This document shows, piece after piece, positions 30,214 through 37,442 of a DNA stretch of 64,000 nucleotides. This stretch comes from Prostheceraeus crozeri. Its lineage: Eukaryota; Platyhelminthes; Polycladida; Euryleptidae. The stretch covers positions 58,016 to 122,015 of the forward strand of contig CAJQUW010001789.1 of the NCBI GenBank assembly GCA_907163375.1. Direction: 5' to 3'. A model generated the notes under the pieces. It saw only the letters and a program-made list of their open reading frames with translations, made no database searches and was not told where the DNA came from. The stretch's first letter is position 1. Every line of letters begins with the position of its first letter. The position numbers and the translations under genes are program-made.

Positions 30214-30852
30214 AGTAGTAATAAAACGGCGAACACCCAAACTGCGCCCCCCTTGTCAGACTAGGGCAGCCGCCCTAGTCCGACACCTAGTTTGTTCGAG
30301 TCCGACTCCCCCCCCCCTCTGGAACGACAGAGGTTGGAGTTGCCAGAGGTTGTTCGTGGTGCGCTCTCCAAGCTGGCGTGGTGTGCTGGCTAGGCTGGCG
30401 TGGTGTGCCGGCCAGGCTGGCGTGGTGTGCCGGCTAGGCTGGCGTGGTGTGCCGGCCAAGTTGGAATGGTGTGCCGGCCAGGTTGGAATGGTGGAATTTC
30501 GATGCGAGACCACTCCCATCGTGTTTCTCGTCAAAAGTTGGGTTAACAAAATTTTTTCACCCCCCCCCCTCCGGAGAGGTGGCTTGCCGTGGTCGGACTA
30601 GGTCGTGCCTTATATCAATCGAAAGCTAAGAGTGAGAGAAATTGAACGGCGGTGGTCCCATCTCAATGGGTTCAGCCGTTCAAAAGTTAGAGCCATTTCA
30701 AGATTTTAGGTCAGACCTTGGATTTCACGAAAAAATCCTAAGTGTCAGAGTGACTTTGTATGGGTAAAATTAAAAATTTTTCCAAAGTGTCAAATTTCGA
30801 CCTGGGACCTTTACCAAAACATTTTTCATCAAATTTCTCCGACCCCCCCCCT
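30214..30852. repeat. Polinton-1 left inverted terminal repeat
   Basis: It matches the complement of 51722-52466. It contains poly(C) tracts at 30308-30317, 30560-30569 and 30843-30851, each followed by a CTCTGGA/CTCCGGAGAG-like word. A 22-bp minisatellite lies at 30372-30493, and a block with AAAGCTAAGAGTGAGA recurs in altered form after the next poly(C) tract. Confidence 0.93.
30372..30493. repeat. 22-bp minisatellite inside left terminal repeat
   Basis: About 5.5 copies of GCTGGCGTGGTGTGCCGGCC plus two bases. The right terminal repeat has only about three copies, so the two ends have drifted in repeat number. Neighbouring open frames that read through it are artefacts. Confidence 0.9.
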
Positions 30853-31025
30853 CGGGAGAGGTATCTTTCAACTCTACTTCTAGTGGACGGATTGAGACGT
30901 GTGAGGTCTCATTTGAAAGCCCAGGATGAGACGAATTCAGTAGAGATTCATGTGAGTGTCTACCTTTCTCCGTTTCTGCTTCCGAAAGGCTACAAGTATA
31001 GGCAAGTGCCTTGCTACCGCACACA

Positions 31026-31511
31026 ATGATGACCGACCTCCCGACATCGCGGCGTGTGGCAAGAGACCTTGGATATTCACTCCAAGCGATAGAAACTGTC
31101 ACACATCCCAATGAGAATATCAAGGCTGGTGATTTAGTTGAAAGACTCATGGATTTGGATGAGCATACCATGACTCGAAATCTGGATAGAAGTTGGATAG
31201 AGGATTTCACCATGTCAAACTGCAGCGAAAGGAGGGTGATAGTGGAGCGATATGGAAAGACGGCGACATTTGCTGATGATGAAAGTCCTCCGAACAAGAA
31301 AAGTGACTTAAGAGAGAAGTTGGAGCAAGAGACATTTAAATTATTTTGTGAACGTAAATGTATAGTATGTTTTCAACGGGAAAGGTCCCTTCTCACCCTA
31401 CCATGTGCTCATACCGTTCTCTGTTCTTCATGTCATGCGACATTGAAAACTAAACGTTGCCCTCTTTGTTCTGAAGAAATCTATTCAACTGCCAAGGTCT
31501 ATCTCCCATAA
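31026..31511 (+). CDS. UBA-like + RING E3 ligase-like protein (IAP C-terminus-like)
   Basis: The protein has 161 residues. Residues about 3-45 (ARDLGYSLQAIE ... DLVERLMDLDEH) resemble a UBA domain. The C-terminus is a C3HC4 RING: C112, C115, C127, H129, C133, C136, C145, C148. A UBA followed by a terminal RING matches the C-terminal half of inhibitor-of-apoptosis proteins, but no BIR domain is present. It probably acts as a ubiquitin ligase, and which host or viral-type protein it targets is unknown. I chose the ATG at 31026; an ATG follows directly. The gene has no counterpart at the same place in Polinton-2, where the terminal repeat runs straight into the next promoter. Confidence 0.8.
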   Translation: MMTDLPTSRRVARDLGYSLQAIETVTHPNENIKAGDLVERLMDLDEHTMTRNLDRSWIEDFTMSNCSERRVIVERYGKTATFADDESPPNKKSDLREKLEQETFKLFCERKCIVCFQRERSLLTLPCAHTVLCSSCHATLKTKRCPLCSEEIYSTAKVYLP

Positions 31512-31551
31512 TGGGAAACAACGTGATGCAATTATCCAAAGAGAATCGTCG

Positions 31552-31640
31552 TCCAATGAGAATCAAGCATTTCTATATAAATAGCGAGCCTTCCACATTG
31601 AGAATCATTCCATCGTTGAATCGCACGAGTGACGGACGCA
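31552..31640 (+). promoter_or_regulatory. TATA promoter with CCAAT box for the leader-intron gene
   Basis: CCAATGAG lies near 31556 and TATATAAATA at 31574-31583. A stretch conserved in Polinton-2 follows (ATTCCATCGTTGAATC near 31607), the likely initiator region. Polinton-2 has TTTATAAATA at the same place and two CCAATGAG words. A CT-rich tract ending in AG lies between the promoter and the ATG and could be an extra 3' splice site. Confidence 0.7.
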
Positions 31641-31685
31641 CATTTTCTCTCTCTCTCTAGTTCCCTATTCTATTATCCAACTAAA

Positions 31686-32430
31686 ATGGTAAGTCGCCAC
31701 TTCCCTCCCTCTCCTCCCTTGAACGTTAACTTAATACAATCTTTTTCATTTTCAGGCATCTACTCCATCTGCTGCACTAGTAGGACAAAATGGCGGTCAA
31801 ACGTTACAAGGTTCGCTACAATAAGATCATCTACAACTGAGGCCAGTGGAAGAAACAACCAAGGTACATAATCCTACACCGCTACAGCGTAAATTTAAAC
31901 AAGTCTTGCGTTATGACGATCATAGCGTAGTACTCCAAACGGGAATGCTCCCTTCCACGGATGTCAAGATAATGCACAATCAGTATGGGGACTACATACT
32001 GATCCCCGTGAGTCCGTACATTCGCCACCAACTTGATATTATTGAGGAGTACGTGACGTTGAATATGGACATTCCTACTCCCCTTACTCAAGAGTGGAAG
32101 GCGAGAGATGACAAGGATACTCCCTATAGAAAGATTTGGGATGGTAATCAAATTTGCCTACCGGTATCACATTGGTGTACTTACTATAAGAAGGAGGGAG
32201 ATCAATCAACACCCATCACATGCGACGAGCTCGGAGAAGGTACTTGGGATATCCTTTTCAAAGTGAATGGGCTATATTATGGTCGGCACAAGGATAATAA
32301 AATAGCCTCTCTCTCCATGCATATGGAATCCATCCTATATATTCCAAAAACATCCAACGTGGATGATATAATTGATCAAATCCTTAGCAGCAGTGGTACG
32401 AAGCGCAAGTCGGAGAAGAATGCTGCCTGA
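31686..32430 (+). pseudogene. conserved Polinton gene with ATG-only first exon (unknown function), stop-bearing copy
   Basis: The first exon supplies only the ATG (31686-31688). A 67-nt GT-AG intron follows (31689-31755) and exon 2 starts GCATCTACTCCATC. In this copy an in-frame TAA at 31822-31824 interrupts exon 2; Polinton-2 has sense codons there. The rest is open to 32430 and nearly identical between copies. The protein has no domain I recognise. It is about 235 residues in the intact copy, has conserved aromatic blocks (NQYGDYILIPVSPYIRHQ, VSHWCTYYKKEG), and ends in Lys/Arg-rich tracts that could be a nuclear localisation signal. The open frame from GTG at 31846 is only the tail of exon 2. 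Confidence 0.75.
31689..31755 (+). other. 67-nt leader intron (GTAAGT...TTTTCAG)
   Basis: The donor ATG|GTAAGTCG and acceptor CATTTTCAG|GCATC match consensus splice signals, and the coding frame is phase 0. The intron aligns along its whole length with the first intron of the polymerase gene (47638-47704, minus), which is also 67 nt. Polinton-2 has it at 59798-59864. Confidence 0.85.
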
Positions 32431-32494
32431 AAACGCAAATCAAAGAAGGAGAATTACTAGTCCTTTCCTAACTCTACCCTATGACAATTTGCTT

Positions 32495-32620
32495 ATGTGC
32501 TTTGAGTGTCGTAGACGTGGTCTTATTAGATACATTTTACTTCTTCGTTGCCATCATATCACTTGTGTATTTTGTCGTGAACAGCATCGATGTAATTCTT
32601 CATTTTGTGATATGTTATAG
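32495..32620 (+). CDS. small RING-like Cys/His protein
   Basis: A 41-residue frame starts at the ATG at 32495, and a longer in-frame ATG lies at 32420 overlapping the previous gene. It contains MCFEC, then LRCHHITCVFC and HRCNSSFC. This C-x2-C ... C-x-H-x3-C-x2-C order is the first two-thirds of a RING finger. The pattern is kept in Polinton-2 (60604-60729) with four substitutions that spare the Cys and His. A complete second zinc site is not obvious. It may be a separate small protein or an exon joined to something else. Confidence 0.5.
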   Translation: MCFECRRRGLIRYILLLRCHHITCVFCREQHRCNSSFCDML

Positions 32621-32672
32621 AACGTTTCCTTAGATGAGTAAATTTCCGTTTTAGGCTTCTATCATCATTTTT

Positions 32673-33203
32673 ATGGATTGTGAGGGTGAACCTGTACAGG
32701 AGCTCAGTGCTATTGCTATGAACAATTGGACATATCAGATTGTTAGTGTCTATCATCAACATGCCAACTGCGATCCCAATGTTGATCAATGGGCGAGAAA
32801 ACACATTCATGGACTTAATCTGAAATATTTGCAAGACTACGGCTTTTCTTGTGACAGTGCTCTTCTTATTGACTTTAAACGATGGTTAGCTGCTTTCAAT
32901 GTTATACGCATCTTTTGTAATAATCCTGGTAAGGAGAGGAAAGTATTTCCCAATCTAATCATTGATGACATTTTGCTCCCGCCTTGGGATAGTAGAGTGA
33001 ATCAACGCTATCATGAAGTCACCAAACGTTTTAAGGATTTGTGTGTTCCTATTTTGTCTGTTCGTTGTAGTAGCTACGTTCATAACCAATGCTTCTTTCC
33101 TCCTTACCTCAACACTGCCAAAGTCCTGTATGGTTATCATTGCTCGCTGTATGACAGTTACCAGCTGTATCTATTTTATCTCTTTCGAACCATTGATTTA
33201 TAA
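32673..33203 (+). CDS. stand-alone DEDDh-type 3'-5' exonuclease-like protein
   Basis: The protein has 176 residues from the ATG at 32673. Exo I is D2-x-E4 in MDCEGE. Exo III is HCSLYD (H156, D161), the HxxxxD signature of the DEDDh family (DnaQ/TREX fold). The Exo II region is probably FCNNPGKE (81-88), with Asn where Asp is expected, so activity is uncertain. Sequence just upstream (32655-32672) is in frame, hydrophobic, and follows TTTTAG. It would supply the first beta strand if an upstream ATG exon is spliced here. Polinton-2 has an intact copy. A proofreading or end-trimming role in protein-primed replication is possible, separate from the polymerase's own exonuclease. Confidence 0.65.
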   Translation: MDCEGEPVQELSAIAMNNWTYQIVSVYHQHANCDPNVDQWARKHIHGLNLKYLQDYGFSCDSALLIDFKRWLAAFNVIRIFCNNPGKERKVFPNLIIDDILLPPWDSRVNQRYHEVTKRFKDLCVPILSVRCSSYVHNQCFFPPYLNTAKVLYGYHCSLYDSYQLYLFYLFRTIDL

Positions 33204-33290
33204 TGCATGCTTGCTACACTTATTCAATAAATGTTATTATGAGAAGAGTTATTGTTTTCATGCAATGGATGGGTTAATTAAAGGGCGATC

Positions 33291-33701
33291 ATGTCTTTCT
33301 CAAATGACTGCGGAACATTAAATTTTCATAGACAAAGTTTAAAAGGAGCTGTTCAAGATTATGTGATAAATTTCCATAAAGATGAGACCGACATCGAAGC
33401 AGTGATCGATGATGCTAGCACTCTATTTCTAGAGTTAATGAATACATTCTCTGATAGCATTGTAATGGCGCGATTAGTTGCGAAAATTAAGTTTAGTCAT
33501 TTTGGAAAGGAAGAGGTGGAAAGTCGCTCTTTCCATTTTGCTTCTTATTCAATGGAAGTTGTAGATCACCCCGAAGAAATTTTTAAAAGACATATGATAA
33601 AAATTGCTGAACGTCTTAACGCATTTAACCATCATGGTAGTAGTCTAGTGATTGAAGCGATTTCAGATATTCACATTCAACTTTCCATAAAGAAAAATTG
33701 A
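33291..33701 (+). CDS. free-standing relative of the Polinton polymerase N-terminal domain
   Basis: The protein has 136 residues and is open in both Polintons (61400-61810). Its second half carries LNAFNHHGSSLVIEAISDI after FKRHMIKIAER. The polymerase of this element has a matching block (residues about 190-240: FHIQGLKLNIDKFN, then SGLVFDGIE) with the same spacing of Phe, His, Lys, Leu, Phe-Asn and Ser residues. A preceding KIKF...HF segment also matches. It is therefore a separate protein built from the same domain, not a polymerase fragment, since no zinc finger, exonuclease or palm is present. The function is not known. It may act at the origin or on the terminal protein. Confidence 0.6.
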   Translation: MSFSNDCGTLNFHRQSLKGAVQDYVINFHKDETDIEAVIDDASTLFLELMNTFSDSIVMARLVAKIKFSHFGKEEVESRSFHFASYSMEVVDHPEEIFKRHMIKIAERLNAFNHHGSSLVIEAISDIHIQLSIKKN

Positions 33702-33703
33702 AA

Positions 33704-34030
33704 ATGCAGTGGTACTTGATTGTAGCACAACTGGTTTTCGAGCTATGTCTGCTCACTCTCGAAGTATATTCCTTATGTACATGCGTGTATTATTTAGAAA
33801 AGGCTAGCAAATTCATATCTTCAAAAAGACTTGCTATAGACGTTACCAGTAACGGTGAAACTATGTGTTGTGATGTATGTAAGCGAAAGGATGGAAATGA
33901 AAAGCGCATCTTTAAGAGATGTAAGCATGCTTTTTGTCAACGCTGTTTCATACGTAATTGCATTCAACTTTGCAAATGTAACCACTGTGATATTGCTCAT
34001 CTCGAGTGGCACTTATGCCGCAATAGTTAG
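33704..34030 (+). CDS. membrane-anchored RING-like protein
   Basis: The protein has 108 residues. An N-terminal hydrophobic stretch (about 4-28, LIVAQLVFELCLLTLEVYSL) looks like a membrane anchor or signal. The C-terminal part has MCCDVCKRK, RCKHAFCQRC and CKCNHC, a RING-type zinc pattern. In Polinton-2 the last pair reads FECHLC; here it reads LEWHLC, so a possible zinc-binding Cys has become Trp. The ATG at 33704 lies three bases after the stop of the previous gene. The topology recalls membrane RING ligases that down-regulate surface proteins, but that role is only an inference. Confidence 0.6.
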   Translation: MQWYLIVAQLVFELCLLTLEVYSLCTCVYYLEKASKFISSKRLAIDVTSNGETMCCDVCKRKDGNEKRIFKRCKHAFCQRCFIRNCIQLCKCNHCDIAHLEWHLCRNS

Positions 34031-34081
34031 TACCTATGCAAATGTGGTAAAGACAGGTTTTAGCAAAGACTAACACGGAAA

Positions 34082-34447
34082 ATGGCGAAACGTAAAATGG
34101 CAAAACGTAAAAGTCAAAAGTCTTCAAAGTTTTCTTCAGCCATTCAAGCTCTCCGACAAATGAAAGCAAATCAGCGATACAATGCTATACGACATGCTAA
34201 CGATAAATTCATTTGTGAAATTATTTCTCATGTGAGAAAGTTGAGGACAAAGAAATTAGCACCAAAACAACGAAAGTTACTTAAGTGATATGCTACATAA
34301 TTGCGTTTAATCTCCAATCCTAAAGTCACCCTTCATAGAAAGAGGGAAACTCTAACACAAAAGGGCGGTTTCCTTTCAGCGTTACTACCGATGCTAGCTC
34401 CTGTCGTGGGTGGTATTTTAGGCTATATCTTTAATCCTAGACGGTAA
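34082..34447 (+). pseudogene. small basic virion-like protein with QKGGFL motif, stop-bearing copy
   Basis: The intact copy in Polinton-2 has 118 residues. It has a very basic N-terminus (MAKRKM), a helix-rich middle (KFICEIISHVRKLRTKKLAP), then LTQKGGFLSA and a hydrophobic C-terminal segment rich in Ala, Pro, Gly and Leu. A GGF motif before a hydrophobic tail is widespread in Polinton/adintovirus small proteins likened to adenovirus core or membrane-active proteins. Here a TGA (34286-34288) and a TAA shortly after cut the frame. The downstream part, including QKGGFL, still reads in frame to 34447. It lies just before the ATPase. Confidence 0.7.
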
Positions 34448-34468
34448 TGCTAAATCGCAAATTTTAAA

Positions 34469-35086
34469 ATGGATTTCAGACTTCAATGCGATAAAGTACT
34501 GACTGCATCAGGTCCATCTCATGCAGGTAAAACTGTTTTCACGCCAAATTTATTGGATAAAAGAAGGGAGTTGTTTAAGGAACCTATCAATCGAGTGATT
34601 TGGTGTTATGGTATTTATCAACCGTCGCTGTTTCAGAAATTGCAAAGTCGCAACTTTATTCGACATGAAGGAATTATTCCAGTGGATAAACTTCAGTCTA
34701 ATGATGTTGTTGTATTGGATGATCTATTAAAAGAAAGTAAGAATTCCAAAGATGTTACAGATATGTTCACTCGCGCAGCATATCATAAAAGGTGCTTTAT
34801 CATCTATATCACACAAAATTTGTTTCCTGATGGAAAAGAAGCTCGTACACGAAACCTGACTACGCACTATTATGCTATTTTCAAGAATCCGCGAGATAAA
34901 AGTCAATTTGAAATTTTAGCGCGACAAGTTGCACCAAGAGGATCAAAAGCCTTAATTGAAATTTTTCAAGCAGCTACTGAAAAACCACACGGTTACCTAT
35001 TCATTGACTTTACGCAAGAGTGTCCGGAAGAATTTAGATTTCGAAGTGATATTTTGAAAACTCCCATGATTATCTACAAACTATGA
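34469..35086 (+). CDS. FtsK/HerA-type genome-packaging ATPase
   Basis: The protein has 205 residues. Walker A is GPSHAGKT (15-22), Walker B is VVVLDD (80-85), and a sensor-like TQN follows at 115-117. The layout is that of the A32-like packaging ATPases of Polintons, virophages and large DNA viruses, which pump DNA into the capsid. The first strand is very short, as usual in this group. The stop overlaps the next ATG by 4 bp (ATGA), so the two are probably expressed together. The gene appears intact in this copy. In Polinton-2 an extra base soon after Walker A breaks it. Confidence 0.93.
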   Translation: MDFRLQCDKVLTASGPSHAGKTVFTPNLLDKRRELFKEPINRVIWCYGIYQPSLFQKLQSRNFIRHEGIIPVDKLQSNDVVVLDDLLKESKNSKDVTDMFTRAAYHKRCFIIYITQNLFPDGKEARTRNLTTHYYAIFKNPRDKSQFEILARQVAPRGSKALIEIFQAATEKPHGYLFIDFTQECPEEFRFRSDILKTPMIIYKL

Positions 35087-35775
35087 GTTCTTATTCTCGC
35101 ATGATTGTTATTCCTCAGGATGAATATGTACAATTGACTGCTATACAACAAGTAAAGCAACCTCTTGCAAATCAAATGTATAGGAAAGAAATAGATTATC
35201 AGAAAAATGTTCACATCAAAGATCCACATCGTGCTGTATTATTACAATCGGAAACTGTTGAACAATTGAAAAACTTGAAGAATAAGATGCGTGACTCTGT
35301 ATCGACTGCTACACCTTTAGCATCTCGCGCACATGCCATATCTTTTTTCAATAGTATTGAACCCCACCTCAATGTAAATGATAGAGGAGAAATCATTACA
35401 GATGAACATAAAGTGATTGATGCTTCACGTTATGAAGACTTGATTCAGTATGGGACACGTAGAAAGCGCCGTCAGGGCTATGTTCCACCTGGTTGGACAT
35501 ACTTTCTTAAACTATTGAAAAAGCATAATGTGCTAAAATTTGCTTTGAATAATGAGACATTGAAAGAACTTGATTCAACAGTGGCTACTGCTCCAATGCT
35601 TCAGACGATGAAAATGCCAACAAATTGGTTTAAGACGTCACCTTCTACATCCCCTCCCACACTCACTAAGCAAACAAGAGGAAGAACTCGACGTAGATCT
35701 ACGCCACCACTAAAACTAGTAAAAGGAAAACGTAAAACAGCTCCTCCAAAGAAATACATGTTCTCAGACTATTAA
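35083..35775 (+). CDS. conserved Polinton protein next to ATPase, unknown function
   Basis: The protein has 230 residues and starts inside the ATPase stop codon. It begins MSSYSRMIVIPQDEY. A central region contains RKRRQGYVPPGW. The C-terminus is Pro/Thr/Arg/Lys-rich (TKQTRGRTRRRS) and basic. Genes with an N-terminal VIP motif and a basic tail are common beside the ATPase and integrase in animal Polintons, but I cannot give a function. It might be a virion-associated DNA-binding protein. Polinton-2 has the same gene with one inserted base near its end. Confidence 0.7.
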   Translation: MSSYSRMIVIPQDEYVQLTAIQQVKQPLANQMYRKEIDYQKNVHIKDPHRAVLLQSETVEQLKNLKNKMRDSVSTATPLASRAHAISFFNSIEPHLNVNDRGEIITDEHKVIDASRYEDLIQYGTRRKRRQGYVPPGWTYFLKLLKKHNVLKFALNNETLKELDSTVATAPMLQTMKMPTNWFKTSPSTSPPTLTKQTRGRTRRRSTPPLKLVKGKRKTAPPKKYMFSDY

Positions 35776-35776
35776 T

Positions 35777-35992
35777 ATGAAGCAGTTGTGTTGCTTGCCA
35801 TGTAATGAACCGCCAGAGGTGAATGTCGTTGTCACTTGCACTTGCTGCGCCAGCTCTCACAATGAAACCCCTAAGCAATGTGAACACGATCGCAAAACCG
35901 CTAAAGCTAAATGCTGCAGTTGTTGTAAATGTAGAAAGGCAGGAAAGCAAAAAGATGAGAAGGAGGAAAAAGAGTCAGTCGTCATCGACTGA
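35777..35992 (+). CDS. small cysteine-rich protein upstream of integrase
   Basis: The protein has 71 residues. It has CCLPC, TCTCC, CEHD and CCSCCKC clusters, then a Lys/Glu-rich tail. It starts one base after the previous stop and overlaps the integrase start. Polinton-2 has the same start and frame (63887 onward) with most Cys retained. The alternative frame over the same DNA is also open, so dual use cannot be excluded. No function is recognised; the Cys clusters suggest metal binding. Confidence 0.5.
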   Translation: MKQLCCLPCNEPPEVNVVVTCTCCASSHNETPKQCEHDRKTAKAKCCSCCKCRKAGKQKDEKEEKESVVID

Positions 35993-37042
35993 GCGTTTGA
36001 AGTCAATCTATTATGATGTAAAACATCCAGCAGGATTTGCATCTATCAAGAAATTATCAAAAGCGAGTGGTTTTCCACAATCACAAGTTAAACGATGGTT
36101 AAAGGGTCAGGCTACATATACACTCCACAAACAAGCGAAAAAGAAGTACCGTACCCGCCATTATATTGCCCATGACATTGATGAGCAGTGGCAAGCAGAT
36201 TTGTGTGATGTCGCCTCCATTTCAAAACATAACTCAGGAAATAATTTTATTTTAACCATTATTGATATTTTCTCGCGTTATGCGTGGGCTCAACCTTTAA
36301 AAACTAAAGAAGGTAAAGGAGTAGCAAAAGCATTCCAAACAATTTTTCGAGAAGGTCGCATTCCAAAAAGAATTCAGATTGATCAAGGAAAAGAGTTTGA
36401 AAATCAGCATGTGAGAAGATTATTTGAGAGGCATGACATTGAGTTGTTTAGTGTAAAGAGTGCCTATAAAGCTGCACTCGTTGAACTTTTTAATCGCACA
36501 TTAAAAAATCGCTTGTGGCGACATTTTACTGCCAACTTGACACAAAATTGGACAAAGGTTCTACAAGATACACTCCATGCCTACAATCTCCCTGTTCATC
36601 GTTCTATTGGACTCAGACCAGTAGATGTAAATGCTGACAATGTAGATAAAGTACGCGAATCATTCCAGCGTAAACGCACTCATGTGAAAAGTGATGTGAA
36701 AATTGGTGATAAAGTTCGTATCTCAAAAGTGAAGAGTGTTTTTGCTAAAGGGTACCTTCCGAATTGGACAGAGGAGGTATTTACAGTATCAAGGATTGAT
36801 CAAAAAGACTCTCCCACCACCTACAAGTTGAAAGATTACAACAATGAAGAAATTGAGGGTAGCTTTTACCGCGATGAGATTGAGGTAGTCACTGAAAATG
36901 AAACATATTTGGTAGAGAAAATCATCCGATGTAAAAACGGCAAGGTGAAGAATGGTGTCTTGTTAAATGGGCAGGTCATCCTTCAAGTAGGAACTCTTGG
37001 ATGCGTCGTGCCGACATCTTTCATCTAAGTGATCGACAGTGA
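35955..37042 (+). pseudogene. retroviral-type integrase with chromodomain, late frameshift
   Basis: Counted from the ATG at 35955, the DDE catalytic residues are D82 (WQADLCD), D143 (QIDQGKEF) and E177 (LVELFNRTLK), with 33 residues between the last two. The core is preceded by a helical N-terminal domain (YYDVKHPAGFASIKKLSK). A basic C-terminal domain follows, then a chromodomain start (TYLVEKII). The rest of the chromodomain (LVKWAGHPS) lies in the next frame, so one base has been gained or lost near 36950. The misread frame ends at 37028 and the chromodomain frame at 37042. The enzyme inserts the element and makes the 6-bp duplication. The open frame could start earlier, at 35823, but similarity begins here. 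Confidence 0.9.
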
Positions 37043-37083
37043 TTCATGCAAAGTTGTAACTAACAATGTTTAGGGTTTGAGCT

Positions 37084-37440
37084 ATGAATTCAACTGCCTC
37101 ATTTTATTCACGACCCTCCTATGTAAGTGGTGGAGGACAAATTTACATCGGCGCTCGCCGCCAACGTGGAGGTAGCACGCATGGTGCACTGAAATCTGTT
37201 GTAGCACCTCTCATATCCAATGTCGGTAGATCTTTAAAACGAAATGTTTTAAGTAATGCCGTTGGCTTTGCTGGTGATGTTACTGAAGGAAAGAAATCAC
37301 CTAAACGAATGAAAAAAGGAAGGAGGAAACATCGCGGAGCTGGTAAGGTGCGATCTTCAGTCAAAAGGCATTCACGCAAACGTCGCAGAGGCTCTAATCA
37401 TTCATCAGGCGCTAAACGACGACGCTGCCATAACTTCTAA
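37084..37440 (+). CDS. small basic minor-virion/core-like protein (PX position)
   Basis: The protein has 118 residues. It starts with a Ser/Tyr/Gly-rich region (GGGQIYIGARRQRGG), has a middle segment VVAPLISNVGRSLKR ... GDVTEGKK, and a tail made almost entirely of Lys, Arg, Ser and His. Polintons usually have a gene of this style just before the capsid, in the place of the PX gene of early descriptions. The basic tail would suit DNA condensation or capsid contact. It is intact. I place it by motif style and position, not by a catalytic signature. Confidence 0.65.
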   Translation: MNSTASFYSRPSYVSGGGQIYIGARRQRGGSTHGALKSVVAPLISNVGRSLKRNVLSNAVGFAGDVTEGKKSPKRMKKGRRKHRGAGKVRSSVKRHSRKRRRGSNHSSGAKRRRCHNF

Positions 37441-37442
37441 TC

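Noticed and set aside
30164-30629. Several open frames in the Polinton left end, up to 145 codons
   Set aside because: They read through the 22-bp minisatellite and poly(C) tracts of the terminal repeat. The complementary right end shows similar artefacts.
30770-31297. A 175-codon minus-strand frame opposite the UBA-RING gene
   Set aside because: It is a shadow of the RING gene and terminal repeat, with no domain.
32673-33203. Treating the exonuclease-like frame as a host gene fragment
   Set aside because: It is present at the same place and frame in both Polintons, so it belongs to the element.
35083-35775. Assigning the ATPase neighbour to a named Polinton gene or terminal protein
   Set aside because: Only position and a basic tail support it. 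No diagnostic motif is visible.
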